In this document: positions 1 through 7,812 of the stretch, piece after piece | Layout: each line of letters starts with the position of its first letter | Numbering within the stretch: the stretch's first letter is position 1 | Virus record (IMG/VR): IMGVR_UViG_3300034018_000248 | Location: 1 to 50,764 of that record | Strand: one strand, 5' to 3' | DNA length: 50,764 nt | Origin: a virus | Made by a program: the position numbers and the translations under genes | The notes under the pieces: generated by a model | Database searches by the model: none | Told to the model about the DNA's origin: nothing | What the model saw: only the letters and a program-made list of their open reading frames with translations

Positions 1-25
1 ATAGCCATGGTAAAAACTACTAGAA

Positions 26-1975
26 ATGAATGTATTTATTTATGACATCGAGACAATGCAAGAGTTCTTTCTTGTCAACGTCTACGATCCACAGGAGGAT
101 AAGACTCACGAGTTTATGGTGAGTCAATGGCACAACACACTAGACATGATGGTTAAGTTTATTAGTGAGCATCCAGAGCATTACTGGGTGGGCTATAACA
201 ACTTACGATTCGATGCTCAAGTGGTTGAGTGGGTCTTGCGTAACTATGACTTCTGGCATGAGTGGGGTGGATTAGAGATATGTGCAGCTATTGCACAGAA
301 AGCTCAAGATGTAATCCATGACGCTAACTATGAAGTATTCTCAGAGTATAGAGAACATGATCTTACATGCAAACAGATAGATTTGTTCAAGGTTAATCAT
401 TACGACAATAAGAATCGTATGGTTAGTCTGAAGAGACTAGAGTTTGAGATGGATCTGGAGAACATCGAGGAGATGCCTATCCATCACAGTAAGACTGATA
501 TGACTCTAGAAGAGATACAGTTAACAAGAGACTATTGTACAAATGACGTAATGGCTACCTATGAGTTCTACAAAGTAACTACAGGTGATACAAATCATCC
601 ATTGTACAAGGGTAACAATCAGATAGAACTTAGACAAGATATCGAAGCAGAGTTTGGTATACCATGTCTTAACTATTCTGATAGTAAGATTGGTGATGAG
701 ATGATCAAGAAATATTACTGTGAAGAGAAACGCATTCAAGTGGGTGATATACCACGCAAAGGATATTTTAGAAAGAACATCAAGATTAAGAATTGTATTG
801 CAAAATATGTAGCATTTGAAACGCCACAGTTGCAAAGCTTTTTGAGCAGAATGAAACTTGTAATCTTAGCACTGAATGATGATTTTAAAGAAAGTATAGA
901 ATTCTATGGCAACACGTACACGTTTGCGAAGGGTGGTCTCCACACTGAGAATAAACCTGAGATCTTCGAAGCTGATGATGAATATGAAATCATTGATTGG
1001 GACGTTAGTAGTTATTATCCTGCTATTATTATCAATAATGGTCAATATCCTGGTGATCTTGGTAGAGAATTTCTTAATGGTTATATTAAAATGTTTGAAC
1101 GTCGTCTCGAACTTAAACCACAGGCTAAAAAAGATAAACGCATTGCAGGGATTGTTGGGGCTCTTAAGCTTGCTGTCAATTCTGTATATGGTAAATCTTC
1201 TGATATGCAGTCGTGGATCTACGATAGACAACTTACTATGTTTACTACTATTACTGGAGAGCTTAGCTTGCTTATGCTTATTGAAGCGTATGAGCTAGCT
1301 GGTATACATGTAATATCTGCAAACACAGATGGTGTAACGATTAGAATTAAGAAAACAGACATAGCCAAGCATTATAAGATTAATGATTGGTGGTCAAAAC
1401 TAACAAGATATGAGCTTGAACGAACAGACTATAGAAAGATTATCTTCTCGACTGTTAATGATTACCTTGCGATTAAAACTGATGGAGGAATCAAGAAGAA
1501 GGGTGACTTTCTTACTGATTTTGAGCTGCACAAGAATAAGTCTGGCAGGGTTGTTCCTATCGCACTCGAACAGTATTTTATTAATGGGACTCCTGTTAAC
1601 GACACTATACGTAATCATGGAAACATCTATGATTTTGCTATGCGTCAAAGAGCTACGAGAGATTTCCATTTCGAAGGACTTTCTGATGGAAGAACAAACG
1701 TCTACAACAAACTTATTAGATATTATGTATCAAATACAGGAGAGAAGCTCATCAAGGTAAAGAACAAAGACTCTACATCAGGAGCAGCAGCTGTATCACA
1801 AGTTGAAGCAGGTGAATGGCTAATGACTGTATGTAATCATTTAACACCAGATCACCCTCTAGATAACATTAATCATTCTTATTATATAGAGAGGGCAGAA
1901 AGAATTATTAATAAGATTAGTTACAATGGTAAGAGAAGACCATATGTAGCACCAAACCAATTATCATTATTTTAA
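26..1975 (+). CDS. Family B DNA polymerase with 3'-5' exonuclease
   Basis: Replicative DNA polymerase of the phage. The N-terminal proofreading exonuclease shows Exo I (DIE at residues 7-9), Exo II (YNNLRFD, 57-63) and Exo III (YCTND, 170-174). The polymerase domain has motif A (DVSSYYP, 326-332), motif B (KLAVNSVYG, 381-389) and motif C as NTDG (434-437), where the first Asp of the usual DTD is Asn but the second, catalytic Asp is kept. At 649 residues it is short for the family. The last five residues, QLSLF, match the sliding-clamp-binding pentapeptide, as at the C-terminus of E. coli Pol II. The start follows an A-rich leader without Shine-Dalgarno. A DnaB-type helicase and a primase downstream argue against protein-primed replication. 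Family assignment is firm; clamp use is inference. Confidence 0.93.
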   Translation: MNVFIYDIETMQEFFLVNVYDPQEDKTHEFMVSQWHNTLDMMVKFISEHPEHYWVGYNNLRFDAQVVEWVLRNYDFWHEWGGLEICAAIAQKAQDVIHDANYEVFSEYREHDLTCKQIDLFKVNHYDNKNRMVSLKRLEFEMDLENIEEMPIHHSKTDMTLEEIQLTRDYCTNDVMATYEFYKVTTGDTNHPLYKGNNQIELRQDIEAEFGIPCLNYSDSKIGDEMIKKYYCEEKRIQVGDIPRKGYFRKNIKIKNCIAKYVAFETPQLQSFLSRMKLVILALNDDFKESIEFYGNTYTFAKGGLHTENKPEIFEADDEYEIIDWDVSSYYPAIIINNGQYPGDLGREFLNGYIKMFERRLELKPQAKKDKRIAGIVGALKLAVNSVYGKSSDMQSWIYDRQLTMFTTITGELSLLMLIEAYELAGIHVISANTDGVTIRIKKTDIAKHYKINDWWSKLTRYELERTDYRKIIFSTVNDYLAIKTDGGIKKKGDFLTDFELHKNKSGRVVPIALEQYFINGTPVNDTIRNHGNIYDFAMRQRATRDFHFEGLSDGRTNVYNKLIRYYVSNTGEKLIKVKNKDSTSGAAAVSQVEAGEWLMTVCNHLTPDHPLDNINHSYYIERAERIINKISYNGKRRPYVAPNQLSLF

Positions 1976-1976
1976 T

Positions 1977-2372
1977 ATGGCAGGAACAGAGAAACAACGT
2001 GAAGAGATCAACAGGAAGTTGGTCTCTATGCAAATGGAAATGATAGGGCTAACTTATCAGGACGCAGTGGATACACCAGAGTTCTGGAGAATATATACAC
2101 TGACAACAGAACAAACATTAGAATGGCGTAAAGCAGCTTTACCACTTATTAAGAAGACATTTAAGTGTAATAAACGTAGAGCTGAGCTTACAATGGCTAT
2201 GTTTGAACTGAATTTAGGATTACGTGAGTTTAATCCAGATAACAAAGATGATATCTATTATGAACAAGTAACTAATCCCACAACAAGCACAACTACCACA
2301 TTGGTATTTAAACCAATTAAAGAGAAGCTTACATTGTGGCAGAAGATTAAGAAGTTTTTCATTGGATTCTAA
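1977..2372 (+). CDS. Hypothetical protein following DNA polymerase
   Basis: Unrecognised 131-residue protein starting one base after the polymerase stop (TAATATG), so almost certainly co-transcribed and probably translationally coupled. The N-terminal two thirds are charged and look helical. A short Thr-rich linker (about 100-107) is followed by a basic, aromatic C-terminus (WQKIKKFFIGF) that could form an amphipathic membrane- or DNA-contacting helix. A replication accessory role is suggested only by position. Confidence 0.75.
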   Translation: MAGTEKQREEINRKLVSMQMEMIGLTYQDAVDTPEFWRIYTLTTEQTLEWRKAALPLIKKTFKCNKRRAELTMAMFELNLGLREFNPDNKDDIYYEQVTNPTTSTTTTLVFKPIKEKLTLWQKIKKFFIGF

Positions 2373-2432
2373 TTATACGCGAAAGGGTATAATATTGCAC
2401 TATTTCCAAAATTTATACGTGAAAGGGTATAA
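2373..2432. repeat. Two tandem copies of a 20-bp element
   Basis: TTATACGYGAAAGGGTATAA occurs at 2373-2392 and again at 2413-2432, differing at one base, with start points 40 bp apart. Each unit has inverted ends (TTATAC/GTATAA). The spacing is near four helical turns, which would place both units on one face of the DNA. It could be a repressor or activator site, or a pair of phage-specific promoter elements. It lies just upstream of the structured region at 2461-2598. Confidence 0.7.
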
Positions 2433-2460
2433 AATTTGACAAAAAGTGTAATATAATGCA

Positions 2461-2598
2461 CATTAATTCGAATTATCGTCGAATTAGACGATGTAATTTA
2501 ACATCGTAAATCAGTAGTATTACTACTACTTTTACGAATTATTTAAACTGTTACAATTTGTAACGCTTTGAGCCTCAGAGAAATCTGGGGCTTTTTTG
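2461..2598 (+). ncRNA. Candidate structured small RNA ending in an intrinsic terminator
   Basis: The 249-base gap between genes holds a chain of base-pairing segments: an outer stem 2464-2470/2535-2541 (7 bp), hairpin A 2475-2480/2487-2492, hairpin B 2488-2494/2501-2507 (7 bp, excluding A), hairpin C 2513-2519/2521-2527 inside stem 2505-2510/2531-2536, hairpin D 2550-2556/2558-2564 (7 bp), then a terminator at 2571-2598. A and B compete for the same bases, as do B and the outer part of C. No ORF is visible. It may be a small RNA or a leader that switches folds. No known RNA family was recognised. Confidence 0.45.
2571..2598 (+). terminator. Rho-independent terminator
   Basis: A 9-bp G+C-rich stem (2571-2579 with 2584-2592, one G-T pair), GAAA tetraloop and a run of six T. 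It closes the structured gap after the polymerase operon and lies only 24 bases before the next start codon. Confidence 0.85.
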
Positions 2599-2621
2599 TT
2601 TCACAATTTAAATCATAAACA

Positions 2622-3176
2622 ATGGGAGCACAATCATTCATCCTAAGAAAAAGAGCAAAGAGTGCATCAGATGCATTCACCTTAGCACAAGAAGATGCTA
2701 TTGAAGAGTATGGTAATGACATTTATAATGGTACCATCAGTACATGTCATACATTTAGAGACGTCACGTCTGAGTTTCATCGTACTAACAAGTCTATTAA
2801 ACAGTTCATCGATGATAAGATTGGTGACATGGGTAAAAGAGACTGTTATGTAATCTGTGAACTAGAGCCAAAAGGTAACACTAACAAGATTAAATCATTT
2901 GTGCAGCACACTATTGTTAAAGGCACCAGTAAATGGGAACTTAGATACAATGTATATGTTGGTAGCTATGATGAGAGACAGTTACAGTCATTCAAGACAA
3001 AAGGTGATGCTGTTGAATATGCTCGTAAGCATACAGAGAAGACACAAGACACTACGTTTGTACGTATGGAGAAGTTCTTGAGCAATCAAGATCCTAACGT
3101 AGCATGCATTACGTATAAGTCTTCTCTTACAGAAAGAGATGGTCAGTATGTATTCTTTGGTATGGCAGCATGTTAG
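2622..3176 (+). CDS. Conserved-looking phage hypothetical protein
   Basis: Protein of 184 residues, function not recognised. It is soluble, with alternating charged helices and a central beta-rich part (about 85-125, KWELRYNVYVGSYD). The C-terminus carries scattered Cys residues but no clear metal motif. It heads a run of small, overlapping plus-strand genes that ends at the helicase, so early expression is likely. The start at 2622 follows an A-rich leader (AATCATAAACA) typical of this genome. Confidence 0.75.
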   Translation: MGAQSFILRKRAKSASDAFTLAQEDAIEEYGNDIYNGTISTCHTFRDVTSEFHRTNKSIKQFIDDKIGDMGKRDCYVICELEPKGNTNKIKSFVQHTIVKGTSKWELRYNVYVGSYDERQLQSFKTKGDAVEYARKHTEKTQDTTFVRMEKFLSNQDPNVACITYKSSLTERDGQYVFFGMAAC

Positions 3177-3244
3177 CACTAGCAGCATTTATTATAGGCA
3201 TAGTTACAGGTATGAAAATACAAGACTTATTAGATAAGAAATGA
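3170..3244 (+). CDS. 24-residue single-pass membrane peptide
   Basis: A tiny ORF that starts inside the end of the 184-residue gene and ends in an ATGA overlap with the lipoprotein gene downstream. The peptide begins MLALAAFIIGIVTGMK, a single hydrophobic segment of about 14 residues, then a charged tail (QDLLDKK). The overlaps at both ends suggest translational coupling and argue that it is real, though at this length chance is possible. Its role could be a membrane anchor or a partner of the lipoprotein. Confidence 0.45.
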   Translation: MLALAAFIIGIVTGMKIQDLLDKK

Positions 3245-3432
3245 GTAGTAAACTATGTTTGTTATTGATGTTGGGAGTGGCATCATGTACACAAGAAGAG
3301 CCTAAAGCTCAACCTTTTCAACCTTACAAACCTTTCTCTATGGAAATAAGCCATGATGAATGGCATGGTAAGTTAGAACCAGGTAGATATACTAAATCTG
3401 GAATTTTAATCACAAAGCAACATGAAAAATGA
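3241..3432 (+). CDS. Small predicted lipoprotein
   Basis: Protein of 63 residues with a lipoprotein signal peptide: basic N-terminus, hydrophobic LLLMLGV, lipobox VASC with Cys16. The residues after the Cys (TQEEP) are polar and acidic, resembling the Bacteroidota signal that sends lipoproteins to the cell surface. The mature part is about 48 residues and Pro-rich near its N-terminus. An early phage lipoprotein often blocks superinfection; an outer-membrane spanin is another option, although no clear inner-membrane partner lies next to it. Role is inference; the lipoprotein call is fairly safe. Confidence 0.7.
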   Translation: MSSKLCLLLMLGVASCTQEEPKAQPFQPYKPFSMEISHDEWHGKLEPGRYTKSGILITKQHEK

Positions 3433-3793
3433 AGTTGTAAGCTTTGATCAAGCAGTAGTATTGAATGAGTTAAAATACGATGGTGATTACAATTATACAT
3501 ATACTATAGATAAACATTTATGGTATGGTGATGTAAAAGCTGATGGTGTTTCTACTTTAGCTGCTCCACTTAAACAACAAGCATTTAGATGGTTTCAAAA
3601 TAAATATAACTGGTATCATACTATGGATTTTCGTAGAAAAGCATATCCAAGTACTAATCAATATAAATGGAAAATTGATATTGGTTTGGGTGATGTTTTT
3701 TTCATTGGATGGGCTGACACCTACGAAGAAGCAGAGAATGCTTGTATTGATAAACTTATAGAAATAGCTAAACAACAAGACAATGAAAGTTAA
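3422..3793 (+). CDS. Hypothetical protein of a small phage family
   Basis: Protein of 123 residues overlapping the lipoprotein gene by 11 bases. It opens with a pattern often seen in Bacteroidota phage proteins (FDQAVVLNELKYDG) and has an aromatic-rich middle (RWFQNKYNWYH) and a C-terminal Tyr/Glu/Ala helix (DTYEEAENACIDKLIEIA). That layout resembles small single-domain phage proteins of unknown function. No catalytic motif was seen. Confidence 0.75.
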   Translation: MKNEVVSFDQAVVLNELKYDGDYNYTYTIDKHLWYGDVKADGVSTLAAPLKQQAFRWFQNKYNWYHTMDFRRKAYPSTNQYKWKIDIGLGDVFFIGWADTYEEAENACIDKLIEIAKQQDNES

Positions 3794-3983
3794 AGTAATA
3801 AAAAGAGAAAAAGCAAGGTTTATAAACGATTCAACTTGTATTATAGAAACAGACTATGATGTATATGTTGGTGATAATCTTGAAAAACGTTTTGATTCAG
3901 AAAGACAGGTTGATAATTATATTACATATTTACAGCAGAAGAAGAAAGACAATGATATAGTTATTAAAGAAATAGAAATCTGA
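3783..3983 (+). CDS. Hypothetical small protein
   Basis: A 66-residue protein overlapping its upstream neighbour by 11 bases and touching the next gene by one base (TGATGG). It is rich in beta-forming and charged residues with a Lys-rich stretch near the C-terminus (QQKKKDND). No family recognised. Its place in a tightly overlapped gene string supports it being translated. Confidence 0.65.
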   Translation: MKVKVIKREKARFINDSTCIIETDYDVYVGDNLEKRFDSERQVDNYITYLQQKKKDNDIVIKEIEI

Positions 3984-4177
3984 TGGCTGATATAACATTT
4001 AAAAGAGGTGATAGAGTTTATGACGAAAGATATGGTAATGGAATAATAGATTATTTAGAAAACCATATAATAGTTCAATTTAGAATGGGTCAATACATTA
4101 CCTATGATTTAAAAGGTTATAGACATTTCCCAGAAGAAAAACAACAAACTTTATTTAAACAACAAAACAATGAGTGA
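3983..4177 (+). CDS. Small beta-barrel-like hypothetical protein
   Basis: A 64-residue protein with the pattern RGDRVYDERYGNGIIDY followed by a hydrophobic strand (HIIVQF) and YDLKGYR. This resembles the small SH3/KOW-like barrels (CarD-type N-terminal fold) common in phages of Bacteroidota. Such domains often bind nucleic acid or RNA polymerase, but nothing here proves it. It overlaps the next gene by 8 bases. Confidence 0.7.
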   Translation: MADITFKRGDRVYDERYGNGIIDYLENHIIVQFRMGQYITYDLKGYRHFPEEKQQTLFKQQNNE

Positions 4178-4382
4178 TATTTGTATGTGTAGGGACATGA
4201 AATGTCCTATGAAGTTTACGTGCTATAGGCACACAGCACCAGAGAATCAGTTTAGACAATCGTTCTTTTCTGAATCACCTCGTAAAGAGGGAACCTTTTA
4301 TTGTGACCAATTTTGGGACAATGAAGGACGTACATTAGATCCAAAGTTTAGAGAGTATGAACGTTATAATGATACAGAATAA
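4170..4382 (+). CDS. Cys-rich small protein, possible zinc binder
   Basis: A 70-residue protein whose N-terminus is packed with Cys (ICMCRDMKCPMKFTCYRH) plus a further Cys near residue 46 (YCDQFW). Four clustered Cys and a nearby His suggest a small zinc-binding knuckle. Proteins with a CxCxxxxC...CYR start are common in phage early regions; their function is unknown. It ends in a one-base overlap with the next ATG. Confidence 0.7.
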   Translation: MSDICMCRDMKCPMKFTCYRHTAPENQFRQSFFSESPRKEGTFYCDQFWDNEGRTLDPKFREYERYNDTE

Positions 4383-4549
4383 TGAAAATTATAATATTAA
4401 CTAAATCAGATTTATGTAATAATAGAGTCTCAAAAAATGCCATTCTTTGTACAGATTTTAAACAATCAGTAATTAAAGATATTGAAAGAGTAGACTTAGC
4501 ATTATATATTGATGACAAACACATTGAAGTAATTAAATCAAGATTTTAA
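4382..4549 (+). CDS. 55-residue hypothetical protein
   Basis: A short ORF that begins on the last base of the preceding stop codon (TAATG) and ends 12 bases before the next gene. The product starts MKIIILTKSDLCNN and ends HIEVIKSRF: mixed beta/alpha, mildly basic, no recognisable motif. It fills a gap in an otherwise gapless operon, which is the main argument for it. Confidence 0.6.
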   Translation: MKIIILTKSDLCNNRVSKNAILCTDFKQSVIKDIERVDLALYIDDKHIEVIKSRF

Positions 4550-4561
4550 AAAGAAACAATC

Positions 4562-4828
4562 ATGATACACATCGAAGATTATGAGCACGAAGCTCAGAAA
4601 GATTTAGTATATTTACAAGAAGATATGCAAGCATTTTATCGATCATTAAATGATCCTGGTATCGCTCAAATTGAGGTTTTTATGAGCGATAAAGTCGATC
4701 TTAATGATCTACAAATTTTACAAGAGCAAGCTAAAATTAATGTATGCATTCCTCAGAGTTTGATTAGAAAAATAGATCGCAGAATAATCAGAAATTATGA
4801 ACTTAAAATTGACGCTATTTCATTTTAA
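4562..4828 (+). CDS. Hypothetical acidic/helical protein
   Basis: An 88-residue protein, mostly helical and charged, with no recognised domain. It begins MIHIEDYEHEAQKD and ends in a mixed basic region. Its 3' end overlaps the following gene by 32 bases. An A-rich leader (AAAAAGAAACAATC) precedes the ATG. It sits directly before the replication genes. Confidence 0.65.
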   Translation: MIHIEDYEHEAQKDLVYLQEDMQAFYRSLNDPGIAQIEVFMSDKVDLNDLQILQEQAKINVCIPQSLIRKIDRRIIRNYELKIDAISF

Positions 4829-5423
4829 AGAGCTGTTAAAGAATGGTTTTAGTTTAGACATGGTCTTCCTCCTTAGATTAGTGGAGGAAGGCCATGATCT
4901 GAAAGAGATATGTCAAGGAGATGCTAAGATGGAAATTATATGTCAAGGTATCTATCGTAAAGGTTTGATATCAGGTGACAATAAGATCACTCTTACAGGT
5001 AGGAATCTATTGAAGTTTATGAAAGAGGAAGCTCCTAAAGACAAGGTGATTAAGAAGAAACCAGCTAGTGAAGATTTCAAGAGATGGTGGAAAGCATTCC
5101 CAGGTACTGATACATTTAGACATAAAGATAAAACCTTCGCAGGATCTAGATCTTTACGTAGAGATGAAGAGAACTGTAGGCTTAAGTTTAACGCCATTTT
5201 GTCAGAAGGAGATTACACTGCAGATGATTTGATAGCAGCCATAGAGTTTGATGTTCTTCAAAAGAAAGAGAACTCATACAAATCAGGAGAGAATAAACTT
5301 AAATACATTCAGAACAGTCTGACATATTTGACACAGAGAAGTTTCGAACCATTCATAGAACTTGTTAAACAAGGTATTGTGGTTGAAGAACAAGCTAAAC
5401 CAACAGGAACAACAGACATATGA
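4797..5423 (+). CDS. Putative replisome organiser / helicase loader
   Basis: A 208-residue protein directly upstream of the DnaB-type helicase and overlapping it by four bases (ATGA). Residues about 7-75 look like a winged-helix domain. A Lys-rich linker (DKVIKKKPASED) leads to a C-terminal domain with FKRWWKAFPGTD and a late YIQNSLTYLTQRSFEPF, a pattern like the C-terminal region of phage replication-initiation proteins that contact the helicase. The start could instead be the ATG at 4860, which would remove the overlap but cut the winged helix. Function is inferred from position and fold pattern. Confidence 0.6.
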   Translation: MNLKLTLFHFKELLKNGFSLDMVFLLRLVEEGHDLKEICQGDAKMEIICQGIYRKGLISGDNKITLTGRNLLKFMKEEAPKDKVIKKKPASEDFKRWWKAFPGTDTFRHKDKTFAGSRSLRRDEENCRLKFNAILSEGDYTADDLIAAIEFDVLQKKENSYKSGENKLKYIQNSLTYLTQRSFEPFIELVKQGIVVEEQAKPTGTTDI

Positions 5424-6487
5424 TATTTCAAGACTTAGCTAAGGCTGTACAAGATGGTATTGATGGTAGGAATAGTGGTATTCCTATGGGGTTTGATAGG
5501 CTTAACAGATACATTGGTATTCGTAAGTCTATGTATACATTGGTGGGTGGCTTAACAGGTTCTGGTAAGACTTCATTCATCGATGATGCGTATGTACTTA
5601 ATCCATTTGATTGGTATATATCTAGACAAGGTCAGGAATCTGGCATTAAGCTCAAGATTATATACAGATCAATGGAGCGTAGTAAGACATATAAGATGGC
5701 TAAATGGGTTAGTAGAAAGATATTTCTAGATAATGGAATAATCATTCCTGTTAGTAAACTATTGGGCTGGACTGGTAAGATGACTCATGATGAGCATGAT
5801 CTATTCTTATTACAAGAAGACTATATTGGTAGTATGAATGAAATCATTACTATAATAGATGGTCCAGATAACCCAGTGGGTATCGCTAAGCAGCTTAGAG
5901 ATAATGCTGAAGCTAATGGAGAGATACATGAGGTTGATAAGTATAATAGAGTGTATGTACCAAACAACGACAACACAATAACCTTAGTAGTTATTGATCA
6001 CGTTGGTTTATTGAAGAGAACGAAAGACTATCCAAGTAAGAAAGACTCTATCGATAAGATGTCTGATGAGCTTAGATATGCTAGAGATTTCTATGGATAC
6101 AGCCCTGTTGTAGTGAGTCAGTTTAATCGTGACATCTCTAACCCAATGCGTATTAAGAATGGTGATGTGGAACCACAGCTAGAAGACTTTGCTGATAGCT
6201 CATCTACACAGAACGATGCTGATGTTGTGCTAGCACTATTTGATCCAATGAGATATAAAGTTACAGACCCTAGTGGTTATAACTTAGATAGATTAAAGGA
6301 TGAGTTTGGTGCTAAGTATTATCGTTCACTAAGACTAATCAAAAATAGTTATGGTGAGGATGATGTACGAATAGGCTTAGGCTTTCTTGGTCAGATTGGT
6401 ATGTTTAAAGAATTAAAGAGACTCAAAGACATGTCAGAGTATGACTATCAATCAGTAGTAAATAAAACGTATTTTTTAGAACCTTAA
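5420..6487 (+). CDS. DnaB-type replicative helicase
   Basis: Unwinds DNA ahead of the polymerase. It is a RecA-fold helicase domain only (355 residues), without the N-terminal primase-binding domain of bacterial DnaB. Walker A is GGLTGSGKTS (43-52), Walker B is LVVIDH (189-194), motif H3 is SQFNRD (233-238), and a conserved SSSTQNDADVVLAL stretch follows (260-273). Translation is coupled to the preceding gene by ATGA. The primase lies about 3 kb downstream, as in other phages that carry separate helicase and primase proteins. Confidence 0.92.
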   Translation: MIFQDLAKAVQDGIDGRNSGIPMGFDRLNRYIGIRKSMYTLVGGLTGSGKTSFIDDAYVLNPFDWYISRQGQESGIKLKIIYRSMERSKTYKMAKWVSRKIFLDNGIIIPVSKLLGWTGKMTHDEHDLFLLQEDYIGSMNEIITIIDGPDNPVGIAKQLRDNAEANGEIHEVDKYNRVYVPNNDNTITLVVIDHVGLLKRTKDYPSKKDSIDKMSDELRYARDFYGYSPVVVSQFNRDISNPMRIKNGDVEPQLEDFADSSSTQNDADVVLALFDPMRYKVTDPSGYNLDRLKDEFGAKYYRSLRLIKNSYGEDDVRIGLGFLGQIGMFKELKRLKDMSEYDYQSVVNKTYFLEP

Positions 6488-6498
6488 ATATTATAACA

Positions 6499-6702
6499 AT
6501 GGCAACAAATAACGAAAAACAAGCCTTATTAAGTAAGTATGACAAGCTTATGTCAATGTATAAGCAAGCAATTGCTAAAGATGATGTGGAAGAGATTAAT
6601 GGTATCGAGTTACAAATGAAGAAGATACGCATCCAGCTAACAGCATTTGGAGACGTAGCTAATCCAACAACTGAAACACTAGATGAGCAACCTGAGGAAT
6701 AA
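6499..6702 (+). CDS. Small coiled-coil protein
   Basis: A 67-residue protein that is almost entirely helical and charged, with a heptad-like middle (KYDKLMSMYKQAIAKDD, EINGIELQMKKIRIQL) and an acidic C-terminal tail (TETLDEQPEE). It sits between the DnaB-type helicase and the SF2 helicase, overlapping the latter by 20 bases. It might be a small adaptor for one of them. No family recognised. Confidence 0.7.
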   Translation: MATNNEKQALLSKYDKLMSMYKQAIAKDDVEEINGIELQMKKIRIQLTAFGDVANPTTETLDEQPEE

Positions 6703-7777
6703 AAGACAACAGGAGTTTGCACAGATATGGCTTGATAAGAAATGGGGAATCCTAAATCTGTGTCCTAGGTTTGGTAAGATATATACAACAATTAACATCT
6801 TGGAAAAGATGAATTCAAATATATCTGTACTAATCGCCTATCCTGACGTTAAAATCAAGGATTCTTGGGAACAAGATTTCAACACAAGAGGATACAACAA
6901 TTCAAACATTACATACACAACACACTTATCTTTACATAAACATGTAAACAATGTGTATGATATTGTAATCATTGATGAGATACATTTGTTATCTGATGCA
7001 CAGATAGATGCTGCGTATGATTTAACATTGAAGAATCATCAAGTGTTAGGACTCACAGGAACTCTATCAACGTTTACACAGTCTGAACTTGATATGAGAT
7101 TGCAACTCCCTGTACTAGCATACTATCCTATTGAACAAGCCATCCAGGAAGGAGTTATCGTTGACTACCAAATCACAGTGATTAAGGTGCCATTAGATAA
7201 CAAGGTTGTTCAAACTATCAAGGGTAAAGCTAGAACAGAAAAGAAGCATTTTGATGCGTGTAGTTGGGTGATCGAGAAGCTTGATTCTGAGGGCAAGAAC
7301 ACAATGATGTTACGCCTGAAGAGAATGAGAATCATCCAAGGTAGCATTGCTAAGTTAAATATGACTAGAGCAGTGTTAAACAAGTATGCAGACGAGCGTA
7401 TACTTGTATTTTGTGGTACTACTGATAGTGCAGATAGCTTAGGCATCCCTTCACACCATAGTAAATCGCCTGACAAAGAGGGCTTCAAAAGGTTTGCAGA
7501 AGGAGAAGGAAACCACATGGCTGTTGTAAAGATTGGTAATACAGGAGTTACATACAAACCTTTAAACAAAGTGATCTTGAATTACTTTGACAGTAACGCT
7601 GAGAATCTAGCTCAAAAGGTAAATAGGTGCATGGCTATGGAATACAATAATCCAGACAAGAAAGCACAGATTTATATCATTTCCACCAATGAAGCAGTAG
7701 AGGAAAAGTGGTTAAATAAATCACTAGAATTCTTTGATAAAGACAAAATTAAAGTTGTTAATATGACTGATATTTAG
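6683..7777 (+). CDS. SF2 DNA helicase/ATPase with altered Walker A
   Basis: A superfamily 2 helicase of 364 residues. Motif I reads CPRFGKIYTT (27-36): the Lys is present, but the following Thr/Ser of GKT/S is Ile. Motif Ia region (VLIAYP), motif II DEIH (98-101), motif III LTGTL (124-128) and a motif VI-like QKVNRCMA near residue 315 are in the normal order, and the second RecA-like domain has the usual ILVFCGT strand. Phage UvsW-type helicases act in recombination-dependent replication and fork restart, a plausible role beside the Sak4-like and ssDNA-binding genes. The Thr-to-Ile change may lower or alter ATPase activity. Confidence 0.85.
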   Translation: MSNLRNKRQQEFAQIWLDKKWGILNLCPRFGKIYTTINILEKMNSNISVLIAYPDVKIKDSWEQDFNTRGYNNSNITYTTHLSLHKHVNNVYDIVIIDEIHLLSDAQIDAAYDLTLKNHQVLGLTGTLSTFTQSELDMRLQLPVLAYYPIEQAIQEGVIVDYQITVIKVPLDNKVVQTIKGKARTEKKHFDACSWVIEKLDSEGKNTMMLRLKRMRIIQGSIAKLNMTRAVLNKYADERILVFCGTTDSADSLGIPSHHSKSPDKEGFKRFAEGEGNHMAVVKIGNTGVTYKPLNKVILNYFDSNAENLAQKVNRCMAMEYNNPDKKAQIYIISTNEAVEEKWLNKSLEFFDKDKIKVVNMTDI

Positions 7778-7812
7778 TAATTTAGAGTAAGTAAAAACTA
7801 AATAAAATAAAC

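Noticed and set aside
1-25. End of an upstream gene at the left edge
   Set aside because: The 25 bases before the polymerase start are too few to assign; a start-like ATG at position 7 has no usable frame length.
521-1760. Several open frames on both strands inside the DNA polymerase gene
   Set aside because: They are out-of-frame shadows: low-complexity Ile/Phe- or Leu/Ser-rich products with no motifs, fully inside a gene with firm catalytic motifs.
2436-2457. Sigma-70 style promoter TTGACA...TATAAT upstream of the structured RNA
   Set aside because: Both boxes are perfect, but the gap is 10 bases instead of about 17, too short for such a promoter.
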